Below are positions 35,069 through 42,134 of a stretch of 45,226 nucleotides of DNA, piece by piece. Within the stretch, counting starts at the first letter, position 1, and each line of letters begins with the position of its first letter. Location: the NCBI GenBank assembly GCA_017962605.1, contig JAGCUY010000138.1:1-45226 (forward strand), read 5' to 3'. This stretch comes from Kiritimatiellia bacterium. Its GTDB lineage: Bacteria > Verrucomicrobiota > Kiritimatiellia > RFP12 > JAAYLN01. The position numbers and the translations under genes are program-made. The notes beneath the pieces were generated by a model. It did not search any database. It had not been told where the DNA came from and saw only the letters and a list, made by a program, of their open reading frames with translations.

Positions 35069-36364
35069 CTATTCGGGAAGGCAGTTTGGCGCGTCGCGGC
35101 GGAGAAGATAGTCGGCCTTGACGGCGAAATCCCAGTCCAACGGCCGTCCTTCGGCGCCGAAGAAGCCGACAGGCGTGATGCGGCAGTGGAAGCGGCGACC
35201 GGGTTTCAGCGCGTCCGGCGGCGCACGGAAGACGACGCGATCGCGCCTCCGCGCGGGGGCGAGGTAATAGTCGGAGACATGGAAGTGAGAGGTGGCGCGG
35301 CCGTCGTCCCCTTCAAGTTCGACCCGATAGCCGAAGACGTCGTCCGACGGCGCCGCCGCCGCGAAGAGAAGATAGATGAAGCCGTAGTCGTACCAGAGCG
35401 TCGGTTCGGGGTCTGGCGGGAACTGTGGCGGGACTTCCGCCGCGCGCCGCAAATCGAAGCGGTAGGGCGCGGTCTCCACGTCATGCGGCCACGGGAAGGA
35501 CCACGGGGCATCCGGCCCAATTTCAGCGCGGTCGCGCGCCGAGAAGCGATGGTCCTCGATGCGGTCGGCGTAAACGTCGAGGACGATAAACCCGACCGCC
35601 TCATGGCCGCAGGGCAGAAGGCATGAGATCTGGTTGGCGGCGGGCGGCTCCAGTCCAAGCGAGCCGTAGCAGAGGGTTGAAGTCTCAACGGCTGTAAAGC
35701 CCCCTTGCCAGATGGAGCGCGGGTCGCGCAGCGGGTTGTGCGTGTGGCCGGAAAGACTGACCACCTGAGGGAAGTTGTCGAAGAGCCGCCGCAGCGCTCC
35801 GCTCTTCTCCTCGGATCGCGAATCGTTCACCGTGTCCTTCGGGTGGTAGTGAGTCACGGCGAAGACAGGTCTGGCGGGGTCGCATGCGACGGCATCGGCG
35901 AGTGCGTCGCCGAATTCGGCTATTTCGTCTTGGGCATATCCCTCGGCGCGGGAGAGGTGGAGCGCCACGAATTCAAAGCCTTTGACGGTGCGCCGCATGA
36001 CACGCGCCCCAGCAGGGTAGCCGAAGACGGCGTTGAAGTCATGGCGGATGACCTCCGGCGTCCTTGCGGCCTTGAGCTCCCCGCTAATGAAGGAGAGTTC
36101 GTGATTGCCGATGCATGCGACATGCGGAAGCGGACCGAGCCGCGCGTCGCACCGCGCCCTGTAGTAGCGCACGGCGTCGGCGTCGTTGCCGGTGTCGTTG
36201 ATGTCGCCGGCGTTCACCACGATGTCGGGCTTCAGCGGCGCCAGGACATCCAGCGCCCGCTCCAGGTTGCGCATCCCTGCGTCTTCCGGGTAGGGGTAGC
36301 CCTGGATGTCCGACAGCGCCGCAATCCGCAGAAGCGGCCTGCCTGGCTTGTCTGCCTTGCCCAT
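35069..36364 (-). CDS. calcineurin-like metallophosphoesterase
   Basis: The 431-residue protein starts at ATG 36364 after GGGAAGG, 17 nt past the previous gene's stop. Metal-binding motifs in order are LSDIQG (residues 17-22; Gln replaces the usual His of DxH), NAGDINDTG, IGNHELS, VTHYHPKD and SLSGHTHNP. A C-terminal beta domain (about 290-420) follows. No signal peptide is seen, so it is predicted cytoplasmic. The family hydrolyses phosphomono- or diesters with a bimetal centre; the substrate is unknown. Its place at the end of the minus-strand cluster suggests processing of a phosphorylated sugar, which is inference. Confidence 0.82.
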   Translation of the reverse strand: MGKADKPGRPLLRIAALSDIQGYPYPEDAGMRNLERALDVLAPLKPDIVVNAGDINDTGNDADAVRYYRARCDARLGPLPHVACIGNHELSFISGELKAARTPEVIRHDFNAVFGYPAGARVMRRTVKGFEFVALHLSRAEGYAQDEIAEFGDALADAVACDPARPVFAVTHYHPKDTVNDSRSEEKSGALRRLFDNFPQVVSLSGHTHNPLRDPRSIWQGGFTAVETSTLCYGSLGLEPPAANQISCLLPCGHEAVGFIVLDVYADRIEDHRFSARDRAEIGPDAPWSFPWPHDVETAPYRFDLRRAAEVPPQFPPDPEPTLWYDYGFIYLLFAAAAPSDDVFGYRVELEGDDGRATSHFHVSDYYLAPARRRDRVVFRAPPDALKPGRRFHCRITPVGFFGAEGRPLDWDFAVKADYLLRRDAPNCLPE

Positions 36365-36381
36365 TTCGATTGCCGCCTTCC

Positions 36382-38028
36382 CTAAAGGTCGCCGCCAAGC
36401 GCAAGCGGAACGATTTCAACATTGTCGAAGTGGCAGGTCTGGCCGGGAAGCTGGCGGACGCCGAGAATGAGTCCGGCCCCGGCGGTGCTTTCGGGGACGC
36501 GCACGACGGCCTCAGCGCGGCGCCAGCCGGCGGCGTCGGGTTCGCCAAACCGCAGGACGACTGGCGCGAGGCGCGTCCAATCCCACTTGTCGGGCGTCCG
36601 ACGCCAGCAGAAGAGGGCGTATCCGCCTTCGCCGTGCAGTGAGGCGCGGACGAGCAACCGGTCGCCGGCCTGGAGCGGCGTGCCGATGACGTAGGAGTAG
36701 GCGCCGTCTTCGCACCCCTCGGCGGCAAGGGAGAAGTCGTCGCCGTCGCCGAAGGCGGTGTCGAGCCAGAGGCGGCCCTTGCGCGCCTTGTCGTGCTGCC
36801 AGGGGGTGAAGGCGTCGAGGTCAATTTGCGGCGGACGTTTCGTGGAAACGTCCCTACCAGATGCCTCGGCGAAGGCCGCCGGGTCCTTGACGGCGAGGAT
36901 GACCTCCTCCAGTCCGGGCAGGACTTCGCGCCAGCGCTTCGGGCTGATGCCGCGCGCAGGATTGGGGCCTTGCTCGCCCCAGTCGCCCCAGCAGTGCTTC
37001 TCGCCCCAGAACCAGACGTAGCCATCGCCGGCCTCGGCGGCCTGGTTCAATTTGCGTTCGATGTGGAGCGAATCGCGGCAGTCGGGCTTCCTGCCATCCC
37101 ACCAGTGCTTCCCCTCCGGGTCGGTGTACATGTCGAGATAGGTTCCGAACGACACACCTACCTGCGCCGCGTACTTGCCACGGTTTTCCGGCGAAAGCAG
37201 AGCGGGGAGGCGGCGATGGATGGCGTTCGCGGCGCGGTGGTAGTCGCCCCTGTCGGAGTCAAACCAGTAGGAGAATTCGTCGCCGTCAAAGAGCCGCGCG
37301 GTGGGCGGGAGAACGTCCAAGATGCCATCGACGAAGGCCGGCCAGAGGTCGCCGCGCGCACGGACGTCGGCGGCGAGGTCCCCTTCACCGAAGCTGCGCT
37401 GGTCGAGGGAGAGCAGCCAGAAGGAGAGAATCGTCACATCGGGGAACTCGCGGAACACGCCGGAAAAGACCTCGCGGCCGCGCTGGCGGGCCATCTCGAC
37501 GAGCGTGTCGTAGGGCGGGTCGTCGGGGAGACGCCGGAACTGGGCGGCGCGGTGGTAGTCCTCCGGGTCCATTGAAAGGCCCCGGAAGCCGCCTTCGCGG
37601 GCGAACCAGGCCGCGATTCCCATGTTGGAGGCGATTCTCGCCCAGGCGCCGTCGTCGCGCCAGTCGATGCGCCTGTGAGGGGCGCGGAAGGTCCCGATGA
37701 AGGACTCGCGCATCGAGCGGTGCGCCGTTAGTTCCCGCGCCAGCGGGACAAGCGGCTCAAGCGTCTCGCGGCGCCACGTCTCATGCATCACGTTGTGGGT
37801 GCTGAGCTTTGTGCCGTCAGACTGGGGTTCGTTGAGATAGACGCCGATGCCGTCGATGGGCGTATTGTCGAGCGAATCGACGACGGCGGGGAGGTCGCGG
37901 ACCGACTTCCCGGAGAATTCCCAGGCAAAGGCGAGAACTTTAACGGCGGGCATGGCTGAAGCAAAAATAGGGAAAAGGCTCACACAGAGGCACAGAGACA
38001 CAGATTTTTTCAAGAGGGTGCTTTTCAT
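36382..38028 (-). CDS. exported glycosidase-like protein of unknown family
   Basis: The preferred start, ATG 38028, overlaps the stop of the FAD gene (ATGA at 38028-38025) and yields 548 residues with a signal peptide MKSTLLKKSVSLCLCVSLFP cleaved near FASA. Its hydrophobic core is encoded by a CACAGAGN octamer array (37983-38006). The mature part begins VKVLAFAWEFSGK and reads as a TIM-barrel-like fold (DGIGVYLNEP, GGFRGLSMDPEDYH, FDGDEFSYWFDSD, GDGYVWFWGEKHCWGDWG). It ends with a CBM-like beta-sandwich (about 405-548). A shorter start at 37953 (MPAVKVLAF) would be cytoplasmic. The family is not recognised; glycan hydrolysis is inferred from context and fold pattern. Confidence 0.72.
   Translation of the reverse strand: MKSTLLKKSVSLCLCVSLFPIFASAMPAVKVLAFAWEFSGKSVRDLPAVVDSLDNTPIDGIGVYLNEPQSDGTKLSTHNVMHETWRRETLEPLVPLARELTAHRSMRESFIGTFRAPHRRIDWRDDGAWARIASNMGIAAWFAREGGFRGLSMDPEDYHRAAQFRRLPDDPPYDTLVEMARQRGREVFSGVFREFPDVTILSFWLLSLDQRSFGEGDLAADVRARGDLWPAFVDGILDVLPPTARLFDGDEFSYWFDSDRGDYHRAANAIHRRLPALLSPENRGKYAAQVGVSFGTYLDMYTDPEGKHWWDGRKPDCRDSLHIERKLNQAAEAGDGYVWFWGEKHCWGDWGEQGPNPARGISPKRWREVLPGLEEVILAVKDPAAFAEASGRDVSTKRPPQIDLDAFTPWQHDKARKGRLWLDTAFGDGDDFSLAAEGCEDGAYSYVIGTPLQAGDRLLVRASLHGEGGYALFCWRRTPDKWDWTRLAPVVLRFGEPDAAGWRRAEAVVRVPESTAGAGLILGVRQLPGQTCHFDNVEIVPLALGGDL
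37983..38006. repeat. CACAGAGN octamer array encoding a signal-peptide core
   Basis: CACAGAGG-CACAGAGA-CACAGATT are three 8-nt units. On the minus strand they are translated as SVSLCLCVS in the preceding gene's signal peptide. Confidence 0.7.
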
Positions 38029-39368
38029 TTCCGATTGTCGAATGTCAGATGTCGGTTGTCGAATGCCGTAATCGCCCCACATTCTTCGAGCCGCTTGCGG
38101 ATGGCGGCACGGTCGAGGGCCTGGACGGGGAGGCCGCGCCGCGCCGCCTCTGCGGCGGCCGTCCCGGCCGCCTGGCCCGTGGCCATGCACTGCGCCTGGA
38201 CGCGGATCGAGGCGAAGGCCTCTGGCTCGGCCGACACAAGACCGCCCGCCGCCAGCAGGTTGGGGCATCTTTCGGCGATGAGCGCCGACAAGGGTATTAT
38301 ACCCGGTTGCTTGAGGAACGCAAGCGTCTGCGCGCTTGAACCGGCAACGTGGCGGTCCATCGGATGCGCCGCGAGGGCGATGGCGTCGGGGACGTCTTCG
38401 CCCGAAAGGAACTCCGCTGCGGTGACGCGATGGAGCGCCTTCAGCTCGCGGCATTCGCGGAAGCCGGTCGCCGCAGCCGTCCGCGACACGTAGCAGTTTT
38501 CGAGGGCGGGGGCGGCCGCGCGGAAGACTTCGGCGATGACGGGGATTTCGCGCCGCATCCGCGTCGTCGCGGCGGCGACCTCGGCGGCGTCGGTGACATC
38601 CGCCACCGCGCGCGTGGCGTTCACGCTGACGAAGCCCGGGCGGATCGTGCTGCCCCAGACGGCCCACGGGCCGCCGAAGGAGGAGATGCGCCCTGCCGCG
38701 ACGGCCTGTTCGAGCGCGGCGCGGAGAATCTGGTTCGCGGAACGTTCGCCGTCGTCGCGCACGACGACGCGCAACCGTTCCGTATCAACGCCGCCGAGGA
38801 TGAAGCAGAGCGAGAGGGGCTGGGCCGCGCCCTTCGGCGAGCGGAACGCGCCGAAGCCATGGTGGCCCACGAGGGCGCCGGAGGCGGTGCAGTCGATGAA
38901 GACATCGGCCTCCAGCCGCGAGAGGAATCCGGCCGTCGAGAGCGTCACGGCGGCGATGGCGCCGTCGGGGGCGAGCTCCGGCTCCCCGCAGACCTGCGTC
39001 TGCCAGAGGCACCGGACACCGGCCTCCTCAAGCATTTCGCGCGCGACGCGGGCGTAGGTCTCCGCCTCGAAGGGGATGTTGCCCTTGGGGAGGTCCGCAA
39101 TCGCGCCGCCGGCGGCGGCGAGGCGCCCGACGAACTCCCAGGGGATGCCGCCCACGACGCGGCGTCCTGCGAAGTTGAACTTCGAGATGGGGCCGACAAG
39201 GCCTGCCGTCGCCATGCCGCCGGGGAAGCCGAAGGCCTCGACGAGGGTGACGCGCGCGCCGCCGCGCGCGGCTGCGATGGCGGCGACGAATCCAGCCGGC
39301 CCGCCGCCAACGACGCAGACCTGGCTAGAGGTTGAAAGGTTGAAGGTTGAATAGTTGAAAGGTCCCAT
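38025..39368 (-). CDS. FAD_oxidored family FAD-dependent oxidoreductase
   Basis: The 447-residue protein has a Rossmann dinucleotide-binding start CVVGGGPAGFVAAIAAARGG (about 18-37), then EAFGFPGGMATAGLVGP typical of the FAD_oxidored family, a central VFIDCTASGALVG strand, and a C-terminal FAD-binding NLLAAGGLVSAEPEAFASIR. The family is common beside PVC sugar-catabolic genes, but reactions are mostly unassigned. Residues 2-13 (GPFNYSTFNLST) are encoded by a GTTGAAAR array (39331-39361), and AGAGGG from a neighbouring CTCTGCGN array supplies the SD. The last residues (FDNRHLTFDNRK) come from another short repeat. The stop overlaps the next start (ATGA). No signal peptide. Confidence 0.8.
   Translation of the reverse strand: MGPFNYSTFNLSTSSQVCVVGGGPAGFVAAIAAARGGARVTLVEAFGFPGGMATAGLVGPISKFNFAGRRVVGGIPWEFVGRLAAAGGAIADLPKGNIPFEAETYARVAREMLEEAGVRCLWQTQVCGEPELAPDGAIAAVTLSTAGFLSRLEADVFIDCTASGALVGHHGFGAFRSPKGAAQPLSLCFILGGVDTERLRVVVRDDGERSANQILRAALEQAVAAGRISSFGGPWAVWGSTIRPGFVSVNATRAVADVTDAAEVAAATTRMRREIPVIAEVFRAAAPALENCYVSRTAAATGFRECRELKALHRVTAAEFLSGEDVPDAIALAAHPMDRHVAGSSAQTLAFLKQPGIIPLSALIAERCPNLLAAGGLVSAEPEAFASIRVQAQCMATGQAAGTAAAEAARRGLPVQALDRAAIRKRLEECGAITAFDNRHLTFDNRK
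38035..38065. repeat. direct repeat TTGTCGAATG at the FAD gene 3' end
   Basis: The 10-mer occurs at 38035-38044 and 38056-38065, 21 nt apart, within a TGTCAGATGTCGGTTGTCG context. It encodes FDNRHLTFDNRK at the end of the FAD oxidoreductase. Confidence 0.5.
39331..39361. repeat. GTTGAAAR octamer array in the FAD gene 5' end
   Basis: GTTGAAAG, GTTGAAG, GTTGAATA and GTTGAAAG follow one another. On the minus strand they are translated as FNYSTFNLST at the protein N-terminus. Confidence 0.7.
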
Positions 39369-39373
39369 ATACC

Positions 39374-39397
39374 CTCTGCGACTCTGCGTCTCTGCGT
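39374..39397. repeat. CTCTGCGN octamer array
   Basis: CTCTGCGA-CTCTGCGT-CTCTGCGT lies between the LamG gene stop (39429) and the FAD gene start. It is the same family as the array at 37983 with G for A changes. On the minus strand its end provides AGAGGG as an SD. Confidence 0.65.
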
Positions 39398-39428
39398 TTA
39401 GAAAAGGCGAGTCTGGGCTTTTGAAATC

Positions 39429-42056
39429 CTACCTGATGATTATCGTTGTCGCCGACGCCTTGCCCTCGACGGCCACCGGGGCTGACGGGTCGCTCTCGAT
39501 GGTCGCCTCGTCAATGGTGTAAACGGCGATGGCCTGATAGGAATCGACGACTCCGACCCCGCCGTAGGTTGCCGCCAGCGTGGCGCCGGTGGCGCCGTCG
39601 ATGGGCTCCCCGTTCTTCAGCCAGCGGTAGGATGCGGCACCCGGCGCAGAAGCCGTCAGCGTCGTCGGATTGCCATGCGAAACCGTGGCCTCGGCAGCCG
39701 TGACCGCCGGCGAGAAGACACCGCCGTATGTTATTGAAGAGCCGGCCGTCGTGCCGGGTCTGAATTCGCCGCCGGGCAGAATGTCCCGCACCCCGGAGAC
39801 GCCGTTCTCGACTGCGGGGACATAGTCGCGCTTCAGGACATATTCGCCGTTCTCCTTCTCCCAAATCTTGCAGCCGTAGATGCGGATCGAGGCACAGTGG
39901 TCAACAGTGCCAACTTGCGTACCAAGCCTTAATGTAAGTCGAGAAAACGGCCCTCCTGCCGTTGTGGCGCAAGTTGCATTCGTCACTCCCTCGGTAACAA
40001 TAGCGCCCATGTTGGCAGGATTGTCTAGGATGACTGTGCGACGAACATTCACTGAGCTCGCCCCAACATCCGCGCCCACATCCATCTTCCAGCTGTTACT
40101 GTTAATAAAACCAAACCCCCTGTCGTTTATGTAGGCGGCAAAGTTGTGCGTGTCCTTGGCGGCAAAAAGGTACCACGTGTCACCGCTTCCTTTTTCTTCA
40201 GTTGGCGCATAGTCGATTGCGACCTTCGTGTTTGCGGTCACGCTGTAGCCGGTGTCGATGTAGCGCTTGGCGGAGCGGAGGGTCTCAACGTATGGCGCGG
40301 CTGCGGGGAAATCGTCACCGCCGCAGGAGAGACGGTTCGCCGCAGTCGCCGCCGGGTAGGTCGCGAACGCACCCGTAATGGCGTCGCGCAACCCGACGAA
40401 GGAAGAGCCGTCCTGCGCGGGGCCAATGGCGCATGGGCGGAAGTCGCGGACGAGGGCGCCCTCTTCGTAGATCTTGCAGCCGTAAATCTTCATTGATGTG
40501 AAATTGCTGGTTCCGCCGTGAGCCGAGGCGATTTTCACCGTGACTGTGTTGACTGGGCATTGTTCCTCAGATTGGGAGAGCGATTTCACCGTGCCGTTCG
40601 TTATGCCGGCGACGAGGGAATACGACTTGCTGCTGAAGTTGTCGAGGACGAATGTCCTGCGAAGACCCGGCACAAGGCTGGAAAGCGGGACGATGCCAGT
40701 GTTCCATGCGGACTGGTTCTGCGTCCCGAATCCAGACGCGGTGATGTAGCCATAGAAAGGCTTTGTTCCATAGCCGTAGAAGAGCGACATCCCGGCCCCC
40801 CATGTGCCGATGGGCGCGCAGTCTAGTTCGAAGCAAGTGTTCGACGAGGCCTGGTACCCGGTGTCGATGTAGTAGGCGGAATTGTCTGCCGGGGTGGCCA
40901 CGTAGGGGCTTTCGTAGTTGGTGAAGTCCCCACCTGCGGTGAAGGCGAGCGGTGCTTGCTCGCCGTAGATGAAGTCGCCGGTCACGGCATCGCGGAAGCC
41001 GGCGATGCCGTCATGGGCGCAGGGGATGAAGTCGTGGACGAGCACGTCGCTTTCGTAAAACTTCACACCGTAGATGCGCGCCTTGGCCGTGCCTTCGTAA
41101 ACATTACTCCCATTCCGGCGCGCGAAAAGCGAAAGCGTTTGCGTGGATTCGTCGGCGTACGTTCCCGCGATGGGGTCGGTTCTCAACGAGGTTTCACCAC
41201 CAGCGGTTTCGTAGCGGTGGATGCCCTTCGGGAAGTCGAAAACCGCTAAATGGCGTCCTTTGTCATGCGTTGTGAAGTTTCCGGATGTGTCTTTCCAAAT
41301 TGTTTTCCATCCTTCTGAAGAATTACCAACACCGAACACGAGGTAGTCGCCGGATACGTAAAGGCCGACCGCCATTTTGAGTGCAGTTGTGTTGTAGTCG
41401 GCGCCAAAGATGCGCGACGAGTTCGCAACTCCGTCCAGCACAGCGAAATCGACTTCAAGCCGTGAATTGGGCTTCATCCTGTAGCCCGTGTCGATGCCTG
41501 AGGTGCCGTCGGATTCGACGTAGGGGACGGCGGTCAGCTTCAGCGCGGTGACCGGGTTTGCAATTAGCTGGTCCCCGAGGCCGGTGGTCGCCGTGTAGGA
41601 CGCCGCGATTTTCGATGCGTCGCCGTTGAGGTTGCGGATGTCGGGGTAGTCCACGAGGTTGACCCCCGGCTGCGAAATGGTGAAGCAGGGGCAGTAGGCG
41701 TAGATGTCCGTCGAGCCGACGGGCTGGGCGATCTGGACACGGTAGGAGCGCGTCCGCGTCCCGTCCCAACAGTTGAAGACGGAGAGCTGGTGGACATAGT
41801 TCCCCGCAGGGAGCTGGCCGATGGCGGAGTCCGCAGTGGCCGCCGCGTAGGGGCGGTTGGAGACGCAGGCGAATTCGACCTGCCCCGTGCCGTTGAAGGC
41901 CGTGATGCCGGAGAGCGAGAGGCCGGTGATTGGCCCCGCCGATTCCGCCACCTTGGCATACGACGTGGTTAGGGTGACCGCGATGTCGGTCTCCGCATGC
42001 GCGGCAAGCGTCGCGCCCGCCGTGACGATCATGGCTGTTTTCAGCAGTTTGTTCAT
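39429..42056 (-). CDS. secreted surface protein with three LamG-like modules and Ig-like domain
   Basis: The 875-residue product starts at ATG 42056 with AGGAG 9 nt upstream and has a signal peptide (about 1-21, AAHA-ETD). A unique N-terminal beta domain (about 22-150) precedes three modules at about residues 178, 383 and 585. Each has YVES.../YIDTGYxx openings and KIYGCKIYEEGALVRDFRP or RIYGVKFYESDVLVHDFIP closings followed by GxRDAxTGxF. An Ig-like domain (about 783-860; YRWLKNGEPIDGATG) precedes the end SATTIIIR. The architecture and terminal motif are the same as in the 472-3384 protein. A role in surface glycan binding is inferred. The previous gene on the strand ends 78 nt upstream. Confidence 0.85.
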   Translation of the reverse strand: MNKLLKTAMIVTAGATLAAHAETDIAVTLTTSYAKVAESAGPITGLSLSGITAFNGTGQVEFACVSNRPYAAATADSAIGQLPAGNYVHQLSVFNCWDGTRTRSYRVQIAQPVGSTDIYAYCPCFTISQPGVNLVDYPDIRNLNGDASKIAASYTATTGLGDQLIANPVTALKLTAVPYVESDGTSGIDTGYRMKPNSRLEVDFAVLDGVANSSRIFGADYNTTALKMAVGLYVSGDYLVFGVGNSSEGWKTIWKDTSGNFTTHDKGRHLAVFDFPKGIHRYETAGGETSLRTDPIAGTYADESTQTLSLFARRNGSNVYEGTAKARIYGVKFYESDVLVHDFIPCAHDGIAGFRDAVTGDFIYGEQAPLAFTAGGDFTNYESPYVATPADNSAYYIDTGYQASSNTCFELDCAPIGTWGAGMSLFYGYGTKPFYGYITASGFGTQNQSAWNTGIVPLSSLVPGLRRTFVLDNFSSKSYSLVAGITNGTVKSLSQSEEQCPVNTVTVKIASAHGGTSNFTSMKIYGCKIYEEGALVRDFRPCAIGPAQDGSSFVGLRDAITGAFATYPAATAANRLSCGGDDFPAAAPYVETLRSAKRYIDTGYSVTANTKVAIDYAPTEEKGSGDTWYLFAAKDTHNFAAYINDRGFGFINSNSWKMDVGADVGASSVNVRRTVILDNPANMGAIVTEGVTNATCATTAGGPFSRLTLRLGTQVGTVDHCASIRIYGCKIWEKENGEYVLKRDYVPAVENGVSGVRDILPGGEFRPGTTAGSSITYGGVFSPAVTAAEATVSHGNPTTLTASAPGAASYRWLKNGEPIDGATGATLAATYGGVGVVDSYQAIAVYTIDEATIESDPSAPVAVEGKASATTIIIR

Positions 42057-42083
42057 GGTTCGTTGCTCCTGTTTTTTGGTGAA

Positions 42084-42123
42084 GTTGAAAGGTTGAAAAG
42101 TTGAAAGGTTGAAAAGTTGAAAG
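42084..42123. repeat. five perfect-period GTTGAAAR octamers
   Basis: GTTGAAAG and GTTGAAAA alternate for exactly five units (40 nt) between the stop of the 44687-42135 gene and the LamG gene SD. It is the cleanest of the four arrays in the window. Confidence 0.85.
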
Positions 42124-42134
42124 GCGGCAGAATG

